DNA of 64,000 nucleotides from Myotis daubentonii (Eukaryota > Chordata > Mammalia > Chiroptera > Vespertilionidae): the NCBI RefSeq assembly GCF_963259705.1, contig NC_081851.1, positions 12,250,145 through 12,314,144 of the forward strand, read 5' to 3'. Of the stretch, positions 23,716 to 35,764 are shown one piece after another. Positions within the stretch are counted from its first letter, which is position 1; every line of letters begins with the position of its first letter. The position numbers and the translations under genes were made by a program. The notes beneath the pieces are model-generated. The model saw only the letters and a program-made list of their open reading frames with translations. It ran no database searches and was not told the DNA's origin.

Positions 23716-23778
23716 AAAGCAATTCAAGTTCCATTTTCACATTAAGTTGATCTAAGAATATGAAAAAAAAATCCCAAT

Positions 23779-24000
23779 GCTGGCCCAGCAGGTGTGGATC
23801 AGTGGTTGAGCATCAATCCATGAACCAAGAGGTCATGGTTCAATTCCTGACCAGGGCACATGCCCAGGTTTCTGGTTTTATTCCCAGGAGGGAGTTTGCA
23901 GGAGGCAGCCAACTGATGATTCTCTCTCATCAAGGATATTTCTATCTCTCTCCCTCCCCCTTCCTGTCCCTAAAATCAATTAAAACATTTTAAAAATTAA
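23779..24000 (+). mobile_element. Ves-type SINE
   Basis: Head GCTGGCCCAGCAGGTGTGG, middle GACCAGGGCACATGCCCAGG, GGAGGCAGCCAACTGATGAT, TCTCTCAT and an A-rich end. Inserted 50 bp after the L1 right TSD. Confidence 0.85.
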
Positions 24001-24930
24001 GTAATCACAATGCTGGAAAATGAAAGGAATATCAAAACACCTAAATGACTTTAGTGATCTTCTAAATCCTCTGTTGTCATTTCCAGTCTCCAAAGCACTT
24101 TCTCCACGAGATTTGAGGCTCTTTGTTGTCATTTCCACAGTCTCCACAGCACCTTCTCCAGAAAGAGACCTGGGACTCTTCCTTTAATGAATAATATAAA
24201 AATGCTTAGACAAAACCACAATTATTCATTTTGTTTTGAACAAGAAAAAAAGAGGTATACATTTGGAATCAAAAAGTTCAATAAAATTCCAAAAAGAAAC
24301 TTATTGTAGGCTTTTTCCCACTTACCCTGTGATATGATAAATGCCTAAAATTAGAACAAAATGCTTATCTAAGAATTGCATCTAAATAATAGCCTATTAA
24401 CAAATAATATCTAAATAAGAATTGTGGTGAGCTAGAAGGGGACAATAAAAAAGGGGGGACATCTATAATACTTTCGAAAGGAAAGATTTTAAAAAAATAA
24501 TAATTATGACATATAGCTATATACTATCTTCTCACCAGCTCAACCCATGCACCATGGGAACTAAAAAAGGTAAAATAAAATTAAACAAATGAATGATAAA
24601 TATTATAAGAAAAGATAAACTATGTGTGTAAATAAATTTTAAGAAAAGAGTAGACAAAAATTTAAAAATCTACTAGATAGAAGCCTTGCCACAAAAGTGA
24701 CATCAAACCGTGGCTCAACCAGTATTGACCTTATGTCCTTTATAAAACTAGAGATTACCAGAAGAGCTATTCAGAACCTACAGGTTTGAATGATGTTATC
24801 ATTTTTAGACAGTCAGAAAAAAATCTTTAGAAAAACTAAACTTTCCCGTTCATCTTGCAAAACAAAAACTCGGAAATGCCATTCAACTTTCACTAGCATG
24901 CCTAACAATCACTTGAAATTATTTAATGGT
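24001..24930. other. Unique sequence with a 52-bp tandem duplication
   Basis: The phrase tgttgtcatttcc recurs at about 24072 and 24124, giving an imperfect 52-bp tandem pair. The rest is AT-rich and unassigned; no exon was recognised. Confidence 0.5.
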
Positions 24931-25439
24931 ATTTTATGGGTTTTTTAATTGTGGTTAAATATACATAATGTAAAATTTACCATTTTAACCATTTTGTGGT
25001 GTACAAATTCAGTACCATTAAATACATTCATTCATAAAGTTGTGTAACCTCAATGCTATGCATTTTCAGAATTTTTCCATTATCCCAAACAGAAACTGCC
25101 AATTCAACAACTCCCCCTTTCTCCCTCCCTCAGCTTCTATTATATTTTCTGTCCTTATGAATTTACCTATTCAAAGCAAAGTACCCCATGAAGGTGGAAT
25201 TATACAGTATTTATGTTATGTTGGGTATAACATCCTCAAGGTTCATCCATGTTGTAGCACATCTCAGAATTTCCTTCATTTTAAAGGCTAAATATTTCAT
25301 TGTAGGCATATACCACATATTGTATATCCAGTCATCTCTCCATACACACTGGGGTTGTTTCCAATTTCAACTATTGTGAATAATGCTGCTATGAACACTG
25401 GTGTTCGACTGAGTCCTTGCTTTCAAATCTTTTCATTTC

Positions 25440-25645
25440 AACATTTTTTTATTAAGCTATTACATATGTCCTTATCCCCCCCATTGCCCCCCACCCAACT
25501 CCCGTTCATGACCTCACTCCCCTGGGTCCGCGTCCATTGGTTATGCTTATATGCATGTATACAAGTCCTTTGGTTGACCTCTATCCCTTACCCACACCCT
25601 CTCCTATGTTCCCTCTGAGGGTTGAGCATCTGATCAATGCTTCTG
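25440..25645 (-). mobile_element. Truncated young-type L1 3' end
   Basis: The segment attaagctattacatatgtcc through gttatgcttatatgcatgta matches the 3' UTR of the bat L1 copies at 23270-23510, 56085-56330 and 58960-59210. A 5'-truncated insertion in the older L1M. Confidence 0.8.
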
Positions 25646-25706
25646 TCTTTTGTGTATATATACTCAAAAGGGAAATTGTTGGATCATATGGTAATTCTAG
25701 GTTTAA

Positions 25707-25795
25707 CTCCCCCCCCCGCTAATTTATCTTGAAATTTATTGTTGAAATTATTATAGATGTCCATTTCTATCCCCCATTGATCCCCTCCACCGTGC
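25707..25795 (-). mobile_element. 89-bp L1-tip insertion with TSD
   Basis: CTAGGTTTAA at 25697-25706 and 25796-25805 brackets a short segment resembling only the extreme 3' end of an L1 (tattgttgaaattattatag). Confidence 0.65.
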
Positions 25796-26220
25796 CTAGG
25801 TTTAATATTTTGAGAAACAGCAAATGGTTTCCCGTAGTGGCATTTTTTTTACTTTTCCACCAGTAATCACAGGGTTCCAGTTTCAACATCCTCACTTATT
25901 TTTTTCATTGTTTAATATATCAGTCCTCTCAGTAGGTATGACATGGTATCTCACTGTGGTTTTGATTTGCATTTGCCTAATGATTAAACATGCTGAGCAC
26001 TGTTTCATGTGCTCATTGGCCATTTAGAGAAATGTCCGTTCAAGCCCTCTGTCCAGTTTTAAATTGAATTGTCTGACCTGTGGTTGTTGAATTTAGGAAA
26101 AACCGGCATTAGAGCTGCACTCCCACCTGAAATGTCCCAAATCTACGCTGTACCAATTATTGACTCAGCTTCCTTTTATGAAATCCCATCCTCCCAGTCT
26201 CTAAAAGCAGATAGTATTTT

Positions 26221-26314
26221 ATTTTTATTTTTTAAATCTATATTGTTGAAAGTATTACATAGGTCCTCCTTTCCCCGCATTAATCTCTTCCGGGCCACTC
26301 CCATCCCCACCCCA
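26221..26314 (-). mobile_element. 94-bp L1-tip insertion with TSD
   Basis: ATAGTATTTT at 26211-26220 and 26315-26324 brackets a T-rich start and the L1-tip-like tattgttgaaagtattacat. Confidence 0.7.
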
Positions 26315-26439
26315 ATAGTATTTTCATACTCTCCCTTACTCCTGATGTCTCAGGACTTGCACATTCCCTCAGGTCTGTCTCTCATCTCTGTCTTCTCTCT
26401 TCAGAGCCAATCTTTTTCCCCTGAACTATCATAGAACAG

Positions 26440-26935
26440 TATCCTTGACAACATTCTCTCTACTCTCCAGCCAATCCGACAGATCCTACACACTGCCACC
26501 AAAGTCATATCTTCTCAAAATACAGAACTGAAGATGTACTTTCCATTTTAACATCCTTGACAGGCTCCTTCTGTATACAGTTTAAATTTCAAGTTCCCAG
26601 GTACAAACAAGGCCCTTCAGTTTGGATCCACTCAGCACCTGCAAGCATCTCTCCACACCCAAACCCTGTGTACATCCATTCTGAACTTAGAAAACATCAT
26701 GTTTTTCCATAAATCATTTGGCTGATTCGCTCTGCCTAGAATGCCCTTCTTTTCCCAACTTCCAGTTCAAACAGAAACTTCTTTGAGAAATCTTTCCTTC
26801 AGAGCCAGTCCCCTGACTCTCACCACACTGTGGACACAAAGGTATTATATGGCATTTTAATTTATCTGCATACAGCATTGTAGTTATCTGTTTATTTGTT
26901 CAACTAAATCTGAGTCACATACACCTGGTATTGAT
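26440..26935 (+). mobile_element. L2 fragment
   Basis: Plus-strand text follows LINE2 3' sequence: tgcctagaatgcccttcttt, gagaaatctttccttcagag, and a final ttagttatctgtttatttgt-like run. An ancient, diverged repeat. Confidence 0.6.
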
Positions 26936-27170
26936 TCCTAACCAAAATATAAAATATCTTCCCCCATATAGTAAGAAGACTAAAGAACAATATGTTTTCC
27001 AGACCAAAAGACTGAAATTAAAAATCTTATCATTCTATTTACAAACAATCTTAAGATAATGGAGACAAAAGAGACAATTCATCTAATTGCACATCCATCA
27101 ATCTAGTAAACATGCAATCATCCTTTGGAGAATTTAAGATGGAAACATAGAAGCAAAGAATTAGTTTGAG

Positions 27171-27374
27171 CCCGGCCAGCAAGGCTCTGTGGTTAGGCAT
27201 CGACCAATGAACCAGGAGGTCACAGTTTGATTCCAGGTCAGGGCATATGTTTGAGTTGCAGCCTCGATCCTCAGGAGGCAGCCAATCAATGATTCTCTCT
27301 CATCATTGATGTTTCTATCTCTCTCTCCCTCTCCCTTCCTCTCTGAAATATAAAAATACATATTTAAAAAAAAC
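27171..27374 (+). mobile_element. Ves-type SINE
   Basis: Head CCCGGCCAGCAAGGCTCTG, GTCAGGGCATATG block, GGAGGCAGCCAATCAATGAT, then TCTCTCATCATTGATGTTTC, a pyrimidine tract and A-rich tail. Confidence 0.85.
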
Positions 27375-27480
27375 AAACACTTGTTGGATATTGTCATGTC
27401 ACTTTCACAACTACACTAACCATATGGTTACATGGGGTGGGGGTGGGGGGTGGAAATATCATCAAAATGGTCACTGGCGT

Positions 27481-27702
27481 CCTACCTGGTTTGGCTCAGT
27501 GGATAGAGCGTTAGCCTCTAGACTGAAGGGTTCCAGGTTCGATTCAAGTCCAGGGCACATGCCCGGGTTGCGGGCTCAATCCCCAGTAGGGGGCGTGCAG
27601 GAGGCAGCCAATCAATGATTCTCTCTCATCATTGATGTTTCTATCTTTCTATCCCTCTCCCTTCCTCTCTGAAATCAATACAAATATATTTTTTAAAAAA
27701 TG
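27481..27702 (+). mobile_element. Ves-type SINE (well preserved)
   Basis: A near-canonical tRNA-derived head CCTACCTGGTTTGGCTCAG followed by a B-box-like GGTTCGATTC. Also CAGGGCACATGCCCGGGTTG, the GGAGGCAGCC block and an A-rich tail. Confidence 0.9.
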
Positions 27703-28060
27703 GACAATGGCTTCAATACTCCTGGACAGAAATGCTTTTACACATGCCCTCAAGTTTAGGAATAATTCAGTTTATCGTTCCCAGTATATTGTCAGAAGGG
27801 TACAATGTTCATCAGGAAACAGTTAATGGGGGAACACACAAAAAAGCAATATCCAGGTACCAAGATTGCAGTGCTTACCACTAAGGAATTTAACATTAGT
27901 CAAAAAGTCTTGAAATCTCTTGTCAATAGCCCAACAATTAATTCAACTGCCTTAAATATATTCTCCCCCGCCCCAAAACTTTTTATTCTGAAAATATTCA
28001 GTAAGAAAAGTTGAAATAATACAGTGAACACCTGTTTCATCTAAATCTAACAGTTGTTAA

Positions 28061-28305
28061 GGCCTAGCCGGTTTGGCTCAGTGGATAGAGCATCGGCCTG
28101 CGGACTGGTCCTGGGTTTGATTCCAGTCAAGGGCACATACCCAGGTTGGGGGCTCAATCCCCACTAGTGGGCATGCAGGAGGCAGCCGATCAATGATTCT
28201 CTTCTTACCATTGATGTTACTGATGTTCCTCTCTCTCTCTCTCTCTCTCTCTCCCTCTCCCTTCCTCACTAAAATCAATAAAAAATGTTTTAAAAATAAA
28301 CAAAT
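28061..28305 (+). mobile_element. Ves-type SINE with (TC)n expansion
   Basis: Head GGCCTAGCCGGTTTGGCTCA, then the standard middle and GGAGGCAGCCGATCAATGAT. A (CT)n tract at about 28221-28252 precedes the A-rich tail. Confidence 0.9.
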
Positions 28306-28720
28306 AAATCTAACTGTGGTTACCATTCTGCCAAATCTGCTTATGTGCATGTGAGGGATTTGAGTGGGGGCTGCTGACTACCTGAAAATCCCCCACATCA
28401 TGACTTCCTCATGCATTTCCCCATAATAAATAGTCTCTCCTATACACCACAAAACCATCATCTTGCCTAAGAAAAAATTTTTCTAACATCACCTAATATT
28501 CAGTCCATTTGCGACTTTTTCAAATTTTCCCCAAAATGTTTTTTTAAGACAATTTTCTAGAACCAGGACTCAATCAAACTTCATTCAAAATGGTGCAAAA
28601 AATATTGCATTTGGTGATGTCCTTTAGTCTCTTTTAACCTAGAATAGGCCCCACCTTTTTTCCCCCTCCATGACTTTTTTTTTTTTTTGCTTTTAACTAC
28701 TGTTCTTTCTTTTCTTTTTT

Positions 28721-30868
28721 TATTAATTAAATCATTATGTTCAGATTATTACATTTGTTCCTCTTTTTCCCCCCCATAACTCCCCTCCACCCAGTTCCCA
28801 CCCCACCCTCCTCCCTCACTCCCCATCCACTGTCCTCATCCATACGTGCACGATTTTTGTCCAGTCTCTTCCTGCATTCCCCTCACCCCTTTGCCCCCCA
28901 AGAATAGCCAGTCCACTCCCTTTCTATGCCCCCTGATTCTATTACAATCACCAGTTCATACTGTTCATCAGATTGTTTACTTGATTTTCAGATTCACTTG
29001 TTGATAGATGTGTATTTGGTGTTCATAATTTGTATCTTTACCTTTTTCTTCTTCTTCCTCTTCTTAAAGGATACCTTTCAGCATTTCATATAATATTGGT
29101 TTGGTGGTGAACTCCTTTAGCTTTTTCTTATCTGTGAAGCTCTTTATCTGACCTTCAATTCTGAATGACAGCTTTGCTGCATAAAGTAATGATGGTTGTA
29201 GGTTCTTGGAATTCATCACTTTGAATATTTCTTGCCACTCCCTTCTGGCCTGCAAAGTTTCTGTTGAGAAATCAGCTGACAGTCGTATGGGTACTCCCTT
29301 GTAGGTAACTGACTTTCTTTCTATTGACGTTTTCAAGATTCTCTCTTTGTCTTTTGCTCTTGGCATTTTAATTATGATGTGTCTTGGTGTGGTCCTCTTT
29401 GGATTCCTTTTGTTTGGGATTCTCGGCGCTTCCTGGACTGGTAAGTCTATTTCTTTCACCAGGTAGAGGAAGTTTTCTGTCATTATTTATTCAAATAGGT
29501 TTTCAATATCTTGCTCTCTCTCTTCTTCTGGCACCCCTATAATTCAGATGTTGGTATGCTTGAAGCTGTTCTAGAAGCTCCTTACACTATCTTCGTATTT
29601 TTGGATTCTTTTTTCATTTTGCTTTTCTGGTTGGGTGTTTATTGCTTCTTCGTATTTCAAATTGTTGACTTGATTCTTGCAATCCTCTAGTATGCTGTTG
29701 GGAGTCTGTATACTATTCTTTATTTCACTCAGTGTATGCTTAATTTCTAGTTGGCCCTTTATCAAAACCTCGAGGGTCTCATTATATTTCTTGTAGATCT
29801 CATTAAGTTTATTGGCAGTTTCTGGAAAATTCTTGAAAAACCTTAAAAGTGTGGTTTTGAACTCTGTATCCAGTAGTTTGCTTTCCTCCATTTCTGTCAT
29901 TTGTGTCCTTTTTCTTTGTCTCTGCATTTTTTATGCTTCCCTGTGTTGATAAAGTGGTTTTCTGTGCTGAGTGTCCACTAGGGCCCACTGGTTCAGCCTC
30001 CTCAATTACCTGAGGAGGACACTCTTGCTGCACCCCCTTGTGGTCTTTGTGCACAGTCTTGTAGTTAAGCCTTGATTGTTGTAGTTATCCCTGGGAGGAA
30101 TTGACCTCGAGGCCAATTGGCTGTGAGAATCAGCTGTGTCTGCAGTGGGAGAACTTCTGTGCTGGACACACCCCTCTGGGGCAAGACTTGCTTCGATGGG
30201 GCTTTGATGCTCACTGAGTCTGCCCCCTGAGTGTGTCCTTTATGGTTCCATGGAGCTGCAAACTAGATGGTCCCACTCTGACCTCTGGGTTTCCTGGCTC
30301 CTGGATCTCGAGGGAGGTACTAATCTAGCCTTTGCCTGAGGCTATCCAGCAAAAGCCTCCCTGCAGGACTTGAGCAGGGTGGGTCCCACAGGATCAACAG
30401 GGCGGAGCTAGCAGTTATGGCTACTCTCAGTCCAGCCCTCAGAGGCTCTGCTTCTCAATGTCCCGGTAATCACTGCAAGCCCCTCAGAGAGAAAGCTACC
30501 CTCTGGTTCTGACCTATGCCAGACAGTCCTACTTCTCCTGTATGAGTCTGGGACCCTAGAGACTCGCCTGGAACTTGAGCTCAGAGCCTGAGACTCCCTC
30601 CTGATTGAAAATGACAACCGCGCCCTCAGCCGCTAGTCCGCTCTGCATGCACCTCCGCACCATAGTATTTTACTGCCATACTGCGTATCCTCTGAGTCTC
30701 GGTATGCTTTTCTCTTTCCTTCTCCCTTCTAGTTGTAGAATTTCCATTCAGCCAACCTTCCTGTGGTTCTGGACGATGTCCGTTCCGTCTTTTAGTTGTA
30801 TTTTTGAAGTGGTTGCTCGAGGCAGCAAACTCCAGTATTTACCTATGCCGCCATCTTGGTTTCTCTCT
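28721..30868 (-). mobile_element. HAL1, full length, minus strand
   Basis: Starts on the minus strand at GAGAAACCAAGATGGCGGC (30868), matching the 5' end of the HAL1 at 18566. It ends at a T-tract near 28710-28721 on the plus strand. Flanks ctccatgact (left) and ctctatgact (right) suggest a 10-bp TSD with one change. It has the same ORF1-only organisation and no ORF2. Confidence 0.85.
29064..29927 (-). pseudogene. HAL1 ORF1, three nonsense codons
   Basis: The frame from ATG 29927 to the stop at 29064 keeps one phase but contains a TAG at 29571-29573, a TGA shortly after, and a TAA near 29484-29487. Otherwise it parallels the 282-codon ORF1 at 19267-20115 (RHIIIKMPRAKDKERIL, KGIL end). Clearly a dead copy of the same family. 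Confidence 0.85.
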
Positions 30869-31100
30869 ATGACTAACTCTTTAAGAAGACCAGAATGTAG
30901 ACTATCCCATATTCTGGATTTGTCTAATTGTGTCTCATAGTGTTTTTCTCTTTAAGTCTTTATTATAGAAAATTTCAAATATATACAAAGTAAACAGAGT
31001 AACACAATAAATCTCCAACAGCCAGCTTCAATAATTCTCAATTTCTGGTGGTTCTTGTTTCATCTATACCTCCACCCATTCCTCATCTCATTTTACAAAC

Positions 31101-32237
31101 TGACCCTCTAGCCCCCATACTTCCTATAACTGGAAGTTAGGTCTACATTCATGTCAAATATTTTGGGGAAGAAAACTGAGTAGATGGCATCATGTCTCCA
31201 TGCCTCATTATAGCTGTAGGTATAAAAGAGTCCTCTGTCCCCTATCAGTGATGGTAAACCCACCAGGTTGTGGAGGTGGAGAACAACATGCAGCTTCAAA
31301 GTAGAGATGCATTTGTTTCTTCACTTTGGGTGACACCTTGGTGCCATGCTAACACCTTTCATGCAATGGCATTACTATCCCATTTACAATCCTTGTCTGA
31401 ATCAGAGGTTACACTGGAGTAAGAGGTTACACAGAATAGCGATTTTCAAATTCTACCATTCCTTCTATAATTATTAGCTGGTATTCTTCTTTAAATAAGG
31501 GTTTTCCTTTATTAACTGGAGATGAACTGCAAGGCTTCCTAAAAAGGCAGGGCAAATGCTTAATTCTGTCCCTTTAGTTACTAATTTTTATTTGTTTCTA
31601 TTCTTTTTTTATAATCAGTTACAAATATATGTAGTTTACATATAAATAAATATACATATAAATTTATATATAAATTTATTAAATATAAATACATATATAA
31701 ATGTATTTTCATTGACTTCAGAATGGAAGAGATAGATAGAAACATCAATGATGAGAAACGCTGATTGGCTGCCTCCTGCATGCCCCCTACTGGGGATCAA
31801 GCCAGCAACCCAACCATGTGCAATTACAGCAAATTAGATTTTTTTTTTCCTTTCCCTTACTCTCTGAGTATTTTTACTATGAACCTGATTTTTATTTATT
31901 CAACACTTTGCAACCAAATATAATCATGTGCTAATATATTTTTATACCCTTAAATTTAAGTCTTATAAAATTTTTTGGCAATAACTAATTGAATTACTCA
32001 AGTGTTTAAACATTACCATGAAATTGACAAAGAACAGTGCAAAAAAAATGATGATACAGAAAATAAATGAAATGTTTATTTCCCTACCATTATCTTCAAT
32101 ACATGTTAAAACATATATCTAGCTACTGGGATCATTATATATTTTTTATCATTTCTGTTTCATTTTAGGATAAAAGCTTTGTTTTTTTAAAAAATTACTC
32201 AATAATCAATCAAATACTAAAATTCAAATCAACTCAC
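31101..32237. other. AT-rich sequence with SINE remnant
   Basis: Mostly unassigned AT-rich DNA, with a (TA)-rich stretch at 31618-31705 adjoining the SINE remnant at 31712-31825. No exon was seen before the ANAPC1-like exon at 32238. Confidence 0.45.
31712..31825 (-). mobile_element. Ves-type SINE, truncated
   Basis: The minus strand has the SINE 3' half: plus-strand agaaacatcaatgatgagaa, ggctgcctcctgcatgcccc, ggggatcaagccagcaaccc; the tRNA head is missing. Confidence 0.75.
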
Positions 32238-32396
32238 CTGTTGAACAGGACTATCAACTGTAAAGGCCTTGTAAAGAGCCAATGCCTGGCTTTTACTTCC
32301 TTTGCTCCAGATCACCATATTTCCAGCCACACAGAGTTCCTCGTCATAATCCACTTCTCCTATTTCACTTCCGCCTCTCCTTAACTGCCAGCTTTC
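32238..32396 (-). pseudogene. ANAPC1: ANAPC1-like second coding exon
   Basis: A 159-nt phase-0 exon flanked by AG and GTGAG. Its 53 codons follow APC1 (ESWQLR..., VDYDEEL, VAGNMVIWSKGSKSQALA, AFTVDSPVQQ), with one residue fewer than the human protein near the GE-VDYDE site. It joins the start exon in frame, giving 124 open codons. Confidence 0.9.
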
Positions 32397-33402
32397 CTTA
32401 AAAATTTACATATGTAAGACATGTTTAAGCGGTTTTTATTTCTTTTGCAACATTATGGAGCAAGATTTATTAATTAAAATTGAACATCAATCCAGATACA
32501 AGTCTCCTGCTCTGTCTGTGGAGTAAGACTCAGTCCAAGCCCAACTCTTAGGTTTGGTGCCACTGATTACCAGAGGAGGGGGTGTGGGTGCATGTATCAT
32601 ACTGTATCTTACAGGATTTCAAAAATGGGAATTTACCTCAAGAATTCTCTATATTAAGTATCTTATTATTACATTACCATTTTATGCTGCCAAAAACATA
32701 AATAAACAAAAATTAGACCTTATCTGTATTTACAAAAATTAAACCAACATTCTTGGGAGACTAAAGACATATTAAGCATATGGGGGGTAAAGCAGAGGGG
32801 GCAGTGAAGTGCACATGGGACACTGGGGGAGCTTACCCACCATGCAGACTTCCCTGCTTCACAACTGCATATACATTCACCTTCCTGCCCTTGTGCCAAC
32901 CATCAAAATGAACAGGGCAGAGAAAGGTTTGGATTCCTAACTACAGACCTCCGCTCCTGGAAATTTTGGTATCCCAAAAGGGATACAGAAATGGAATTAA
33001 GATGAGAAAGACTGACTGTTTAACATGCACTTACTTCTCATTCCCCTATTTGAAAACTAGTACTGTATCTAAGTTTTTGGCAGCAGGGACCATTGCTAAC
33101 TCGACTATCTAACCATCAAATAACATGAAATCTGGTCCCACATACTAAGTGAGAAAAAGAGATTTAAATGGACCATAATCATAGTGACTCTCATTATAAA
33201 TGCTGAGTTATATGTCTAAACAGCCATGACACTATAATACAATTAAGGTCATTATTTTTAGCTTGATAAAAATTACCAAATCTTAACCTATACCCTAGAA
33301 GTAGCATCATACTCATTTCTCAGTTGCTTCTGGGTAGCCTTAAATTACAAGTAGATCGAATCTCTCTACATTTCAAAAGCAAACTGAGAATCTTGATAAA
33401 AC
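32397..33402. other. Intron of ANAPC1-like copy
   Basis: Unique AT-rich sequence between the two N-terminal ANAPC1-like exons; no repeat or extra exon recognised. Confidence 0.5.
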
Positions 33403-33615
33403 CTTCTGTTTTTCGTGGATTGTAACGTCCTGCAAGGATCCCACCAAGCCAGCAGCACCATTAGACGACCACAACTCAGAGGCTGGCTGCAGCTGTCGAA
33501 GCTGAAGGTTCAAAGCATTAGGGTGGTGTCTGCAGTGGTCTCGACCAAAAGGAACAATTTCCTGAAAATCCCCAGCTGCAATCAGTGTTGCCCTTTCTTC
33601 AGAGAAGTTCAACAT
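33403..33615 (-). pseudogene. ANAPC1: ANAPC1-like start exon
   Basis: A 213-nt exon with ATG at 33613-33615 and 71 codons ending before GTTTTATC. The translation is a near-complete match to the N terminus of APC1, including FGRDHC, HHPNALNLQLRQLQ and ASELWSS stretches. No stop or frameshift. The donor is GT but weak. Confidence 0.9.
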
Positions 33616-35233
33616 GGCTTTCAGATATCAATATTATTTCTGTATGAATTCAAACACATTCTGGCCAGCTGTTGGAATCAAAATGAGAAGACAATTATCA
33701 GAAGTTTACAGAAGAGCCATTAATCCTTAGATGAGTGTCATACAATCCTACCACATTGTAGGTATACAAGTAATCATAACGTAAAGGGCATTCCAGATCT
33801 GATTCTTTCAGGTAATTAGTTACCATTTCATAGTTACCTTACACTATCAGTACATAATTAACATTACAGCTACATGTTAGTTGCTGACAAAATCAACTGT
33901 AGGAAATCACTGGGGTGAGAGATAAGCACTTATGTCTGACAATATTGATCCTACATTTCCTACTACTACTCACTAATTTCTCCACATTTCACATTTAAGG
34001 ATTTAGACAAGTTTTACTTTATAGTAAATGGCTCTCAACATTTAAGGGCATTTCTGTTCAAATGCTGGAACAACATTTAAAAAGCACACCTAACAGATCA
34101 CTGGCATATTGAAATGAAACAAACAGAAACAACATATCATTTCTAATTCATCAAAAGTTGAACCACTTGGTGCTTTAAGAAACTATTAAATGTCATCATT
34201 AATTTTGAGCCTCAATCCACCTAAACATATAATTGCAAGCAATTCCAATTTCTGGTGCAAACCCAAAAGACCAAGGCATGAATAAAATTACTGGCAATGG
34301 AACATTTATGCTTGTTTATAAACTTAACAGTTCTAGCTTTGAAAGAACATAATCTACTACAGTTCAGCTTATTACTACAAAGAAGTGGATGAGCTGTGGG
34401 TGGAAAGAGCCCTCACCCATTACTTCCAGAACATTTCTACGAACAGTAACTGACAGCCAGTCAAATTTGGCCACTGTAGAAGGTGGATGACAGTTCTGTC
34501 TCAGACAACTCTTATATGAAAAACGGTTTTGTGGCATAGCGGTTAAGCTGCAATCCTCAAATACAGGAATCAAAACAAACATTCATGTCAGCACTAGACA
34601 ACCTTTAAAAACAGTGTTTGAAATGGCTTTCACATCACAAACAGTTTAATTTGACATCGTTTCTCCTCTGAGGTCTTTTTGACACCAGCAGCTTTCTTGG
34701 CTGAAATATCTGAGCCTGTGGTTCCCATGCAGCTCCTCTAGGGTTGCAGTTATGTTTTCTGTGAATTAAGTGTTATTCCTGAGATAACGGTCACATTCAT
34801 GACACTTTTTCCTCCTTCTGATAAGTCAGTTTTTAGAACACTTAAACTTGGGCCATGACTGAGATAGTGCCTGTGGGAGCCTCATCAGAGTACGCCGGAT
34901 GTTCAAGGCCAATCTGAGCAGAAGAATCCTAATCAGGATGTTCAAGGCCAATCTAAGCAAGGACACAGAGATTGTACTGTACACACTGGGCAGGGGTACC
35001 TTACTATAACCCAAATACTGATGTCACTGTTGGGCAGGAAGCCTTTGTGTCTAAGTTAGTATAAACGTGTTACTAACGAGCTGGTGCGTGGCTGCTTGGT
35101 ATGGCTCCTGTTTGCTACTGTATTAGCAAGGGCTGCTTGGCTCAGCCACTGTGTGAAGCTACTTTGAAGCACTGTTTTGTCTGATGGCTCCTTGTTAGCA
35201 ATGGCTACGTGGCCTGCAAAAAAAGGCTCTCCT
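33616..35233. other. Unique sequence upstream of ANAPC1-like start
   Basis: Contains a short direct repeat, ggatgttcaaggccaatct at 34897 and 34936 (39-bp period). Segments from about 34790 to 35570 have an LTR-like feel but no terminal motifs I can defend. Confidence 0.4.
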
Positions 35234-35430
35234 GCCCTAACCGGTTTGGCTCAGTGGATAGAGAACAGCCTGCGGACTGAAGGGTCCCAGTCCAGGGCAT
35301 GTACCTTGGTTGCAAGCACATCCCCAGTAGGGGCTGTGCAGGAGGCAGCTGATCGATGTTTCTCTCTCATGATGTTTCTAACTATCCCTCTCCCTTCCTC
35401 TACGTAAAAAAATGAAATTTTTTTGTTAAA
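35234..35430 (+). mobile_element. Ves-type SINE
   Basis: Head GCCCTAACCGGTTTGGCTCA, GGAGGCAGCTGATCGATGTT, TCTCTCAT and an A/T-rich end. Flanks aaaaggctctcct and aaaagactctcct indicate a TSD with one mismatch. Confidence 0.9.
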
Positions 35431-35764
35431 AAGACTCTCCTATATGCCTCTGTCTTCTCATGTCCTCTTTGTCTACTACCTGGCGTTCACGTGGGTACAG
35501 CCCCTGGTAGAGAAGGACTGTGCACCCCACAGTGGCTTATAAAACTTACACCAAACACCCACAAAATCCAGGTGGCCTTCCTATGTTCTAGTGAAGTCAA
35601 CGGTTTAACCAACTTACTAACTCTGAGAGGAAGCCACAGAATCGGTAATTAAAGAATCGCCTGCACAGAACAATGACCACTTTGTGCTGATCAGCATATT
35701 TAGTTCTTTGCAGCCCCAGCTGTGTACGCGCTTCCCAGGGCCCTATAACAGCACCGCATTGAAC

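Larger units (their letters stand above)
24931..26097 (-). mobile_element. Old L1M fragment carrying younger insertions
   Basis: The plus strand reads as the reverse complement of an ancient L1 3' end: accattttaaccattttgtgg, tcatccatgttgtagcac, aataatgctgctatgaac, ggatcatatggtaattct, gttttgatttgcatttgcc. It is interrupted by a younger L1 3' piece (about 25440-25645) and an 89-bp insertion (25707-25795). Confidence 0.8.
28440..31100. repeat. Ancient L1M-like repeat split by HAL1
   Basis: Segments 28440-28680 and 30875-31100 are the two halves of one old interspersed repeat (aaatttccccaaaa..., cattctggatttg..., aaaatttcaaatatatac) separated by the HAL1 insertion. I do not assign a subfamily or a strand. 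Confidence 0.5.
12659..33615 (-). pseudogene. ANAPC1: Partial, decayed ANAPC1 copy
   Basis: Four minus-strand exons match APC1, the largest scaffold subunit of the anaphase-promoting complex: the start exon (33403-33615), the next (32238-32396), then two adjacent exons from the middle of the protein (13917-14085 and 12659-12750). Introns are retained, so it is not a processed copy. About 650 residues' worth of exons between the second and third are absent from the intervening 18 kb, and the third exon carries frame-breaking indels. No exons downstream of 12659 were seen. The best reading is a genomic duplicate with internal deletion, later invaded by an L1 and HAL1s. The two N-terminal exons are still open and could be transcribed. 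Confidence 0.8.

Noticed and set aside
34790..35570. A possible LTR around the SINE at 35234
   Set aside because: No TG...CA termini, TSD or polyadenylation layout could be established.
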